This document shows positions 53,759-62,151 of a stretch of 64,000 nt of DNA, piece after piece. Location of the stretch: the NCBI GenBank assembly GCA_964596065.1, contig CAZQSM010000003.1, positions 23,642 through 87,641 on the forward strand. Reading direction: 5' to 3'. A program made the translations under genes and the position numbers. Below the pieces are notes generated by a model. That model searched no databases and was not told the DNA's origin. It saw only the letters and a list, made by a program, of their open reading frames with translations. This DNA is from SZUA-254 sp964596065. GTDB taxonomy: Bacteria > Bacteroidota > Ignavibacteria > UBA10030 > SZUA-254. How positions within the stretch are numbered: position 1 is the first letter of the stretch; the number at the start of each line of letters is the position of its first letter.

Positions 53759-55282
53759 TCAGATGAATATTTTTCCCTCGCGCCAAACCTCCAGGATCGG
53801 CCTCCGGAGTTTCCTGCAGATCCACACCTCCAGACCGTTTTCATACGGCATGGCATGGGGTGACTCGATCCTCCCGGCCCCCTCGACCTCCCCGAAATTC
53901 CGCGCCAGCTGTTCTTTCGTCAGTCCGATCACGACCAACGTCATCTCCTGGTCCAGGTGTTCCAGGCTCCAGTACCAATAGCTGTTGTGCTGGCTGATGG
54001 CGGGTGGAAGTCCAAGCGCTTTTCCGAAGTAGTCGACCGCGCCGGCCTCGCCGTAGTTCCGGCCGTAAATCAGGCAACGTTCCTTGTCGGAATCGGGAAG
54101 CGACGCGTACACGCTGGCAGTGACCCCTGCCATCCGCTCCCAGCCGAACCGGTCCGCATAGAACTGTGGCAGGTCGGTCAGCCGGTGGCCTTCGTTTGAG
54201 GACGGACTCATCCCCAGGGCGGATTGATACCTGACATACGATTCGACCGGGAGTATGTCGAGCGTCAGGGGGACGAGCAACACTCCCGATACGGCGAGGA
54301 AGGCGCAATACGATATTCGCATCCATCCGGGCGCCCGTCCGTTCAGCCACCGTTCCACCTGGACGGATCCCGCCGGGAAGAGCACGGTCATCGCCGCCGC
54401 AAAATATTCGGGCTTGGAATGAACGTTGACGAGCAGGATCGTCAGGACGACCAGCACCGCAATACCGATACTCCGATACTCCTTTCTCCCGGTCAGGAAC
54501 CAGAACCCCGCGAGGCACACGGGGGCCGCGATCGGATTCATGATCAACAGGACGCCGGATACAAAGGTGACCGGATTCTGCGACGCATATTTTTCGGCCG
54601 AGGCGTTCCGCATGAATTCGAGATGGGCGAAATCGTGCGTGATATTCCAGACGATGAATGGAATGAACAATGCCGTCGCGAGGCACCCCGCGAGCCACGG
54701 GGCCATCGTTCGCAGGTCCGAACGCCGTGACGTCAGCAGGACCCCGACGAGAATCCCCGCCCCGAGCCAGAGCATGCTGACCTTGTTCAGCGCCCCCAGT
54801 CCAATCACCAACCCGAGCCAATACCAGTCTTTCGGCGTCCCGGCCCGGGTCATCCTCAGGAGGACGAGAAATGCCAGCGCCCAGAACAGCAGGTCGAACG
54901 CATTCATGCTGTAGATGCTGAAGAACGCGAGGAAGATCGGGGCCAGCGTCGATCCGAGGCACGCCAGGACGAGCGCATACCTCCCGCCCCCGAACCCCCT
55001 GACCATCGCGCCGACGACGAACGTCGTGAGCCCGCTGCAGAGTGCGGGGAGGAGCCGGATCGCGAACAGTGAATCACCGAAGAGGGTGGTCCAGGCCGAG
55101 AGTAACCAGATCGACAAGGGTGGATGATCGACGTAACCGGTGTCCGGATGGTCTGCGCAGGCCAGGTAGTAGAGCTCGTCCCGGAAGATACCGTACCCTC
55201 CCACCCCGATGGCGACCAGGTGAATGACGACCGTTAGCGTGGACAGGGTCCACAGGACATGGTCCTCGTCGTCGCGATGCAT
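53759..55282 (-). CDS. GT39/ArnT-like polyprenyl-phosphate-sugar glycosyltransferase
   Basis: The 507-residue integral membrane protein has about eleven hydrophobic helices. The first periplasmic loop, RDELYYLACADHPDTGYVDHPPLSIWL, has the acidic catalytic motif (RDE) and the HPPL signature of the GT39/GT83 (PMT/ArnT) group. Such enzymes move a sugar from an undecaprenyl carrier to a protein or lipid on the periplasmic face. Acceptor unknown. A GGAGG site precedes the ATG. It stands alone and converges on the T9SS-secreted protein gene. Confidence 0.82.
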   Translation of the reverse strand: MHRDDEDHVLWTLSTLTVVIHLVAIGVGGYGIFRDELYYLACADHPDTGYVDHPPLSIWLLSAWTTLFGDSLFAIRLLPALCSGLTTFVVGAMVRGFGGGRYALVLACLGSTLAPIFLAFFSIYSMNAFDLLFWALAFLVLLRMTRAGTPKDWYWLGLVIGLGALNKVSMLWLGAGILVGVLLTSRRSDLRTMAPWLAGCLATALFIPFIVWNITHDFAHLEFMRNASAEKYASQNPVTFVSGVLLIMNPIAAPVCLAGFWFLTGRKEYRSIGIAVLVVLTILLVNVHSKPEYFAAAMTVLFPAGSVQVERWLNGRAPGWMRISYCAFLAVSGVLLVPLTLDILPVESYVRYQSALGMSPSSNEGHRLTDLPQFYADRFGWERMAGVTASVYASLPDSDKERCLIYGRNYGEAGAVDYFGKALGLPPAISQHNSYWYWSLEHLDQEMTLVVIGLTKEQLARNFGEVEGAGRIESPHAMPYENGLEVWICRKLRRPILEVWREGKIFI

Positions 55283-55676
55283 TCAGCCTCCTTTCGCATA
55301 CCCCGCCGTCGTGAAGCCGCTTTCAAACAATGATGGCGCGTGGGTGGTGGTCGCCGTGAACCTCCCGTTACCCGAATCGTTGTACGATACATCCACCGGG
55401 GTGAACCGGCATCCGGGGGAAGATCGAGCTCACCGTCAACGGCCGTGCCCGGCATGGTTGCAAGGACACGCGGCCCCCGGAGCTTCCATTCGTCCGATGA
55501 TTGTTGCCCCGAAGGCGAAACGCCATCGGGCCCGCATCAAAGAACCTGAGGGTAGTGAACATCCGGCCCCGGAGGAATCGCCCTCGGGGCGGGGTTGATG
55601 ATCGGGGAAAGCGGCAGGGAAAGGTAATATGATTTTCGGTCAGGGGCAAGACCGGGTGGAAACTCAACCCCCAACC
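55283..55676. other. 394-bp intergenic stretch with no recognisable gene
   Basis: Located upstream of the glycosyltransferase and downstream of the carbohydrate operon, both on the minus strand. Short frames here show no family motif or ribosome site. A GC-rich imperfect hairpin lies near 55563-55594 but lacks a U-run. I see no tRNA, repeat or clear promoter. Confidence 0.5.
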
Positions 55677-58052
55677 TCAACCCCCGTCCACGCCCGATTC
55701 GGCCGCCTTGCGCAGTGCGCGGACCTTCTCGAAGAATTCGGGAAGGCCCATCTCCTTCAGGAAGATCATCCCGCGCGCGGCGCGCAGCCGCGGGTGGGTG
55801 TGGTTGAGGAAGTAATCGTCACCCAGGCAGGTCTTGGCGGCAGCGTACTGTTCCACCTGGATGCGGCGCGCCAGCTCGGAGAAAGGCCCGTCGTGATCGT
55901 GGCTCGGAAAGGACGCCGAACGCTGCGAACCGAAGCAGGTCATGAACGCGGTGTGCAGGAGCGAGAGGGAATTGAGCGACACCGGTACGTAGAGGTTCGC
56001 CTCCGCGGGCCGGAAGCGGTGCCACACGTTCCGGTACCCCCAGACGCGGACGCCGGCGCCGCCGTCGTTCTCGGCGTACAGCTTGAGGGCGGCGGCGACG
56101 GCCCGGAGCGCCTTGAAGTGGGTGTCGGGACCGCTCCCCTCCGGGTCGAAGGCGACCGTCACCACCTCCGGCCTCACCTCGCGGAGGTATTCGTAGACCG
56201 GCCCGGCGTCGCGAACCGTCTCGGGCTCGGGGGAAAAGATGTCGCCGGTGTAAAAGCCGAGCCTCAGCGGCCGGATCGCCGACGCCTCGATGCCGAAGTA
56301 CGCCCAGAGGAGTTCCACCTCCCACTCGCGCACCGTCCCCTTGAGCGTCTGGATCTCCGCGGGGTCCTTCGCGCCGGGATAGGTCGACTCGAAGTACGCG
56401 TGGAGGAGCCCGATGGTCGCGGTGATCCCGGTCAGCCCCGCCATCGCGCCGGCCCCGTACACCTCGACGAGGTTGCGCAGGAGGCGATACGCCTCGGCGC
56501 GTTCCCGCATCGGTTGGTCACCGGCCGCGACACCGTCGAGGTAGAGATACACGTCGGACATCCTGTGCTTCACGTCCGACGGGTCGAAATACCCGGCCGC
56601 GTGTCGATTGCGGAGCTCCAGGTCGCCGGCGAACCGTTCCAGGTTTTTCACCTGAGCGAGCATGTACGCGTTCGTGACCGATGTAAAACCCGACGTGAGG
56701 TTGGCGAAATAATGGACGTTGCCCGGGTCGCGCACGAGGTGGTAGATGTGCGCCAGGTACGCGAGCATGATGTCGTCGTGGTGCGGTTCGGTGTGGAGGA
56801 AGACCGTCCCGGACACCGGCCGGAGCCCGCCGGCGATCTTGTCGATCATCCGCGCGCGCGCCTCCCTCCCCAGCGCGTCGGCCGCCTTGCCGGTCTTCCT
56901 CATCAGGAGCGAGCCGAACCTGTCGGCGTCCATGTCGCCGCCGGAGATTGCGTGCAGGGCCTTTCCCGATTTCAGCGCGAGGCCGATGACGATTTCGTCG
57001 GACGCGTCGTCGTCGAGCGCCGCCCGCGATTCGAGGTCGGCGTATTTCCGCTCGGTTAGTCCGGAGGCGGCGCCGCGGGTCAGGTAGAACCTCGCCGCCG
57101 CCAGGTCCTGCAGCACCGACGCCGGCGCCTGCGGGCTCTTCGGCTCCTGCACGGCCCTGGCCACGACCGCGGCCTTCGCCTCGCCGGCGGCGGCGATGAT
57201 CGCCGTGCAGGTGGGGTTGAAAGTGATCGTTTCCAGGCCGATGGTGATCACCAGCCGGGAACGGGACGTTTCCATCCCGCCCAGGTCGACCGCGGCGGCC
57301 GCCTGCGTTTCGTAATTGGTCTGCGTCAGGCGGGTGACGGAATAGAACCCCGAGCCCCGGACGTTGAACGCGATATGGCCGTCCGGACCGATCCCCCCGA
57401 GGAAGAAACCGATCCCCCCCAGCTCCCGGATCCGCGCCTCATACGCGGAGCAGAACTCGTCGACCCGGTTGATCGCGTCCTTCTGCGCCCGTTCCCGTTC
57501 GTTCCTGAGATGCCGCGTCCGGAGCGAGAGGTCCACGACCCCGTCGGGGAACACCTCCGCCATCGTCGTCCCCGGCGGGAGGCCGAGCGACGTCGCGTCG
57601 ATGAGCAGCGCCCGGGAGGGGTCGAAGCCGAAACCGTCGATGTAGAACTCGCGGACGTAGTGGTGGAAACTGTTGTGCTGCCGGGAATCGATCGGATAAA
57701 ACTCGTCAATCTGGACGAAGGCAAGGTCGCGCAGGGCCGGGGGGCGCGCCGAGTCCACGCCATGCCCTCCGAGGAGGGTGCGGACGTCGCCGCGCGACCA
57801 GTTCTCGATAAGGTGGCGCACCCACCGGATGAAATATTCCGGCGTCTTGCCGGTCGGCAGCGCCACCACGCCGCCGGGGTTCTTCAACGACCACTCGATG
57901 AACCGGAACGCCGCGAGCCGGCCGAGCGAAGGAAAATTCTCCACCTCCACGACGGGGATCTTCTCGACCGGCGGGTAGAGGAGCCTGTGCCGGCCCCGGG
58001 AGAGTTCGGCCTCCTCCACGCGCGAGGTCGTATCGTAGACCCTTGCCGTCAC
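55677..58052 (-). CDS. NagB-like glucosamine-6-P isomerase domain fused to a PIG-L/LmbE deacetylase domain
   Basis: In this 791-residue protein, residues 40-330 resemble glucosamine-6-phosphate deaminase (ALPTGKTPEYF, QIDEFYPID with D116, GGIGPDGHIAFN with D224 and H226). The Glu that completes the E. coli catalytic triad (E148) is Val231. Residues 415-680 are a PIG-L/LmbE-type zinc deacetylase domain with PHHDD (423-427). Such NagB-LmbE fusions are known in Bacteroidota. The combination suggests action on N-acetylamino sugars, possibly deacetylation plus isomerisation, but the missing Glu makes ordinary deaminase activity uncertain. It starts 1 bp after araH-like and ends the operon. Confidence 0.78.
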   Translation of the reverse strand: MTARVYDTTSRVEEAELSRGRHRLLYPPVEKIPVVEVENFPSLGRLAAFRFIEWSLKNPGGVVALPTGKTPEYFIRWVRHLIENWSRGDVRTLLGGHGVDSARPPALRDLAFVQIDEFYPIDSRQHNSFHHYVREFYIDGFGFDPSRALLIDATSLGLPPGTTMAEVFPDGVVDLSLRTRHLRNERERAQKDAINRVDEFCSAYEARIRELGGIGFFLGGIGPDGHIAFNVRGSGFYSVTRLTQTNYETQAAAAVDLGGMETSRSRLVITIGLETITFNPTCTAIIAAAGEAKAAVVARAVQEPKSPQAPASVLQDLAAARFYLTRGAASGLTERKYADLESRAALDDDASDEIVIGLALKSGKALHAISGGDMDADRFGSLLMRKTGKAADALGREARARMIDKIAGGLRPVSGTVFLHTEPHHDDIMLAYLAHIYHLVRDPGNVHYFANLTSGFTSVTNAYMLAQVKNLERFAGDLELRNRHAAGYFDPSDVKHRMSDVYLYLDGVAAGDQPMRERAEAYRLLRNLVEVYGAGAMAGLTGITATIGLLHAYFESTYPGAKDPAEIQTLKGTVREWEVELLWAYFGIEASAIRPLRLGFYTGDIFSPEPETVRDAGPVYEYLREVRPEVVTVAFDPEGSGPDTHFKALRAVAAALKLYAENDGGAGVRVWGYRNVWHRFRPAEANLYVPVSLNSLSLLHTAFMTCFGSQRSASFPSHDHDGPFSELARRIQVEQYAAAKTCLGDDYFLNHTHPRLRAARGMIFLKEMGLPEFFEKVRALRKAAESGVDGG

Positions 58053-58053
58053 G

Positions 58054-59028
58054 TTACGGTTTTCTCCTGACGCGGTCGAGGATCACGGCGGCCAGGAGGA
58101 TCAGGCCGCTCGCGACATACTGGTAGAAGGGGGCGATGTTCAGGAGGTTCATCGCGTTCTGGACGGTGCCCATGATCAGGACGCCGACGATCACTCCGCC
58201 GATGCCGCCGACCCCGCCCGAAAGCGAGACCCCGCCCAGGACGCACGCCGAAATCACCTGGAGCTCGAGCCCCAGGCCCGAACCCGGCTGCCCGCTCGTC
58301 ATCCTGGAGGCGAGGATCACGCCGGCGAACGCGGCGACGGTCCCCTGCAGGACGAAGATGGTGGCTTTGACCCTTGCGACACGGACGCCCGCGAGCCGGG
58401 CGGCCTCCCGGTTGCCGCCGATCGCGAGCGCGTACCTTCCGAAGACCGTGCGGTTGAGAAGGATTCCGGACAGCAGGAAACAGCCGATCATGATCCAGAC
58501 CGGGGCGGGGATCCCGCCGACCGAACCGACCCCCAGGGAGAAGAACGCTTCCTCCCGTATGCCGATCGCCTTGCCGTCGGAGACGATGTACGACAAGCCC
58601 CGCACGATCTGCATCGTCGCGAGCGTCGTGATCAGCGCGTTGATCCCGATCCCGGCGATCACCGCGCCGTTGAGGAGCCCCACCAGGGCGCCCGCGGCGA
58701 GGGCCGAGAGAACGCCGAGCGCGACGCTCCCCGTGGCGTTGATCACCACGGCGCAGAGGACCCCCGCGAACGCCACGACGGAGCCGACCGAGAGGTCGAA
58801 GTCCCCCGCCGCCAGGCAGAAGAGCATCGTGCAGGAGATGATGCCCACCGTCGCGACGGAGAGGGCGAGCCCGTTGAGGTTCACCCAGCTGAAGAAACCG
58901 GGGACGAAGAGCGACGCGAGCGCGAAGAGGATGAAGAAGACCGCGATCATCCCGGTGTTGTTCCAGAGCGTGGAGAGCGCGTTCATCGGTTTGGCGCGTC
59001 GGGTATCATCGCGGTCGGCGGCGGACAC
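58054..59028 (-). CDS. araH: AraH-like sugar ABC transporter permease
   Basis: The 324-residue membrane protein matches E. coli AraH over long blocks: TMLFCLAAGDFDLSVGSVVAFAG, INALITTLATMQIVRGL, GGNREAARLAGVRVAR, ASRMTSGQPGSG and NAMNLLNIAPFYQYV. AraH is the L-arabinose (and weakly galactose) permease. The araG ATPase gene normally between araF and araH is absent: the two genes here are 9 bp apart. An ATPase must come from elsewhere. The upstream alpha-galactosidase suggests galactose may be the real substrate. Confidence 0.88.
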   Translation of the reverse strand: MSAADRDDTRRAKPMNALSTLWNNTGMIAVFFILFALASLFVPGFFSWVNLNGLALSVATVGIISCTMLFCLAAGDFDLSVGSVVAFAGVLCAVVINATGSVALGVLSALAAGALVGLLNGAVIAGIGINALITTLATMQIVRGLSYIVSDGKAIGIREEAFFSLGVGSVGGIPAPVWIMIGCFLLSGILLNRTVFGRYALAIGGNREAARLAGVRVARVKATIFVLQGTVAAFAGVILASRMTSGQPGSGLGLELQVISACVLGGVSLSGGVGGIGGVIVGVLIMGTVQNAMNLLNIAPFYQYVASGLILLAAVILDRVRRKP

Positions 59029-59037
59029 GGGTGCGGG

Positions 59038-60081
59038 TCAGAGCAGGCCCTGTTCGGCGAGGACGGCCCGGAACGTTTCGCGAGTGATCAGGATCCCCTT
59101 CGTGTAGGTCTCGCGCGCGGGCTCGACCCCATCAATCACCCAATGGTACATCATCTCCGCGGTGTCAAACCCGTGGCGTTTCGGCGAGAGGAGGACCGAC
59201 GCGTGGAACCCCGTGGGCCTCTCCTTTTCGAACTCGGGGATGCAGTCGGTGCCGTTGATCCCGATGGCGATGACGTTCGACGCGTCGAAGCCCCTCCCCT
59301 CCAGCGCGCGCACGGCCCCCAGGACCGCGTTGTCGTTGTTGCCGCAGACGAGCCACCGCTTCACGCCGGCGTGGCGCACAAGGAGGGCGTTCACCGCGTC
59401 GAAGGCCCCGGGGATGTCGGCGACGCGCTGCGGCGCCTTGAAGACCTTTTCAGGCGGGAACCCCGCCTCCACCAGCGCGGCGATCGCCCCGTCCGTCCGC
59501 TCCCGCGTGGTCTGCAGTTCCTCCCACGTCGCCGCGCAGAGCGCCGTCTCCTCCGGGTCCCATCCGCGCCTCCGCATTTCCGCGTCGAGCGCCCGGCCGA
59601 CCGCCCTGCCGATTTCGGTGGCCGAGATCCCGACGTGCGGGACCTCCGCGATGAACGAGCCGTCGGCCGAGACGAAGCGGTCGTCAACGCTCAGGACCTT
59701 CAGACCCTGGGCGCGCGCCTTCGCCACGATCGAGGGGCCGAGGCGCACGTCGGGCGCGCAGATGACGAACCCCTTCGCCCCCTGCGCCGCCAGGTTGTCG
59801 ATCGCGGAGAGGACCTTTTCTCCGTCCGTCGCGCCGATCGCGACCAGCTCGAACCCGAACGAATCGGCGCACTGCCGCGCGAATTTCCATTCGTTCTGGA
59901 ACCAGGGCTCGTCCGGCTGCTTGACGAGGAACCCGATCTTCACTTTTTGCGCGGCCGCCCCGTCGCTGTCGCCCCGCCCCGCGCACCCGACGGGGCCGGC
60001 CAGGACGATCGCCCCGAGCAAGACCGCGACCGCCACGATCGCGGCGGCGGCGTTCGAACCTTTCGCGCTTCGCATCATCAC
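59038..60081 (-). CDS. araF: AraF-like periplasmic sugar-binding lipoprotein
   Basis: This 347-residue type I binding protein follows E. coli AraF closely: KIGFLVKQPDEPWFQNEWKFA, DGEKVLSAIDNLAAQGAKGFVICAPD and NVIAIGINGTDCIPEFEKERPTGF. Unlike AraF it has a lipobox (LAGPVGC) and should be membrane-anchored. AraF binds L-arabinose, D-galactose and D-fucose. The frame begins with a GTG overlapping the GH27 stop (GTGA); the ATGs at 60078 or 60075 are equally likely, with GGGAGGA just upstream. Confidence 0.88.
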   Translation of the reverse strand: MMMRSAKGSNAAAAIVAVAVLLGAIVLAGPVGCAGRGDSDGAAAQKVKIGFLVKQPDEPWFQNEWKFARQCADSFGFELVAIGATDGEKVLSAIDNLAAQGAKGFVICAPDVRLGPSIVAKARAQGLKVLSVDDRFVSADGSFIAEVPHVGISATEIGRAVGRALDAEMRRRGWDPEETALCAATWEELQTTRERTDGAIAALVEAGFPPEKVFKAPQRVADIPGAFDAVNALLVRHAGVKRWLVCGNNDNAVLGAVRALEGRGFDASNVIAIGINGTDCIPEFEKERPTGFHASVLLSPKRHGFDTAEMMYHWVIDGVEPARETYTKGILITRETFRAVLAEQGLL

Positions 60082-62144
60082 TCCTCCCGGGCCCGGAGGA
60101 GGATGACTCCGTGCCGGGGCACCGTTGCCGTGTACGTGTCTGAAAATACCCCGAGGTCCGACTGCCGCCAGAGGTCCCGGAGGCGGAACGGTCTGGTGAA
60201 CCCCAGTTCCGCCGCGGTGACCGAAATCTCCGCGCCGGACGGGCCGTCCCAGGTAAAATACGCCGAGGGATCGGCGAATTCGTTGGCGGGATAAAAGAGG
60301 CCCACGGCCTTGGAACCGTCTTCGAGGTCCCTCACCCAGACTTCATGCCCGTCGGAGCGGCGCAGGAGCCGCGCCTGCCTCCCGAGCGGGTCCTGGTTCA
60401 CGTCGAGGACCTCGTCGTTGGTGAGGAGCCCCAGCGTAAAATCGTCCAGGCGGGCGAGGTCGTTGCCCAGCAGGAGCGGGGCGGCCAGCAGGCTCCAGAG
60501 GCTGATGTGGGAGTACTGTTCGTCCGGGGTGAGCCGCGTGACGCGCAACTCCGGCCCCCATCCGACGAGGCCCACGACGAGCATGTCGGGGTCGTTCCAG
60601 TGCCCCGGACGGGCGTACGGCCGCCACCGGTCCTGCGAGAACCCGATCCCGCTCACGCTCTCCCAGGTGTCGCGTATGTCGCCGGTCGTCCTCCAGCACT
60701 GCGCCAGGGCCGAAAGCTCCGCGACGGATTCGAACGGCGCGCTGTTCGAGAGGCTCAGGACGAGGTCGCGCCCGCTCCCCCGCAGGGCGTCGGCCATCTC
60801 CTTCACGTGTGGCACGTCGTTCGGGTTCCAGTCGTACTTGAGGTAGTCGTAGCCCCACGCCGCCCACTGCCGGGCATCGTTCGCCGCGAAGGAATGCTTC
60901 CCGAACGCCCAGCCCTGCTGGCGCCCCTTCTCGTAATCACGGTGTCGGAAGTCGGCGTTCGCCTCCCCGGCCGCGATCCAATCATATGTGCCGTCCTCGT
61001 TGTCAGCCGAGCTCCCGATGTGCCCCTCGTAGCTCCCCTTCCAGGGGGTCGAGTAGATGCCGATCTTCAGGCCGAGCGCGTGCACCGAGTCGGCGAGGGC
61101 GCGCATGTCGGGGAACTTCCCGTTCCCCTGGATGGCGGTGAATTCGCCGCCGCGCAGCCCCTGCCACCCGTCGTCGATGTTGACGTAGCTCCAGCCGTGG
61201 TCCGCGAGCCCCTTCTGCGCCATCGCGCGTGCGGAGGAGAGCACTTTCTCGGCGCTCACCGAGCCGCCCCAGCAGTTCCAGCTGTTCCATCCGAGGGGTG
61301 GTGTGAGGGCGATCTCCTCCCCGACGACGATCCGGAGCGTCCGTGTCGCCGATCCGCGGGCGTTCTCCGCCGTGATGGTGACGCGATGTTCGCCGGGCGC
61401 GCCGGCGGTGCCGGAGATCCGGCCGGTGGCGCCGTCGATCGCGAGTCCCGCCGGGAGGCCGCCGGCGGTGAAACGCATCGGCCGTTCGCCGGTCGCCGGT
61501 ACGGAGTGGAGCAGCGGATGGCCCGGACGCACGCCCACCACGGAGGGACCGTTGATCCTGGGCGTCGCCGGGGGCGGGGGCGTGAGGACATACGGAGCGG
61601 CCCGCCGGCCGGCGATCCCGTCGGTCAGGCCGGCCGCCGTCAGGTTCCCGGACGCCGTGATGTACGCGTCGGCCCAGTCGGCGTGATCGTAATCGATGCC
61701 GTCCCCGGCGTCGGTGACGAGCAGTCCGAGCTTCCTCACGCCGCCGATGTCAAGGTCCACGCGCTTCGGGGCGTCGCCGTGCGTCATCCGTCCGCTTCTC
61801 CACAATATTTTCCTGTCCCCCAGAACGAGGAACTCGACGCTCGCCTCCGGGTTCCCCGTTTCGTCGTCCACGCCCGCCATCGCGACGAACCGCTTCCCCC
61901 TTCCGTCAGTGTTCAGCAGGAAGGTGCTGAGCGCGTGCGTGCCGACGCCGCGCCCGAATCGCACCCCGCCGATCGAGAGCGGATTCCCGTCGATCGATCT
62001 CCCCGCCTTCGGGCTGCTCCAGCCGCATTGCATCAGTGTGAGGTCCGTCCGGTCGAGCCAGAGCGTGTCTTCCCGCGCGACGGCGGGAAGGACGCAGAAG
62101 AAGGCGGCCGCCGCCGCGAGCGTGAAGGTCTTCGTCCGCATCAT
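60078..62144 (-). CDS. Secreted GH27 alpha-galactosidase with N-terminal NPCBM-like domain
   Basis: In this 688-residue protein a signal peptide (to AVAR) is followed by an NPCBM-like sugar-binding domain (about 27-170) and a putative Ig-type domain (190-280, GLPAGLAIDGATGRISGTAGAPG). A GH27 catalytic barrel (about 283-600) comes next: PPLGWNSWNCWGG, then nucleophile D438 in YLKYDWN and acid/base D489 in CWRTTGDIRDTW. A C-terminal beta domain follows. It releases terminal alpha-galactose, or less often beta-arabinose, outside the inner membrane. The adjoining AraF/AraH-type importer would take up the product. Confidence 0.9.
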   Translation of the reverse strand: MMRTKTFTLAAAAAFFCVLPAVAREDTLWLDRTDLTLMQCGWSSPKAGRSIDGNPLSIGGVRFGRGVGTHALSTFLLNTDGRGKRFVAMAGVDDETGNPEASVEFLVLGDRKILWRSGRMTHGDAPKRVDLDIGGVRKLGLLVTDAGDGIDYDHADWADAYITASGNLTAAGLTDGIAGRRAAPYVLTPPPPATPRINGPSVVGVRPGHPLLHSVPATGERPMRFTAGGLPAGLAIDGATGRISGTAGAPGEHRVTITAENARGSATRTLRIVVGEEIALTPPLGWNSWNCWGGSVSAEKVLSSARAMAQKGLADHGWSYVNIDDGWQGLRGGEFTAIQGNGKFPDMRALADSVHALGLKIGIYSTPWKGSYEGHIGSSADNEDGTYDWIAAGEANADFRHRDYEKGRQQGWAFGKHSFAANDARQWAAWGYDYLKYDWNPNDVPHVKEMADALRGSGRDLVLSLSNSAPFESVAELSALAQCWRTTGDIRDTWESVSGIGFSQDRWRPYARPGHWNDPDMLVVGLVGWGPELRVTRLTPDEQYSHISLWSLLAAPLLLGNDLARLDDFTLGLLTNDEVLDVNQDPLGRQARLLRRSDGHEVWVRDLEDGSKAVGLFYPANEFADPSAYFTWDGPSGAEISVTAAELGFTRPFRLRDLWRQSDLGVFSDTYTATVPRHGVILLRAREE

Positions 62145-62151
62145 CGGGTCC

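Noticed and set aside
55283..55676. Gene remnant in the gap before the carbohydrate operon
   Set aside because: Short frames on both strands show no recognisable motif or ribosome site.
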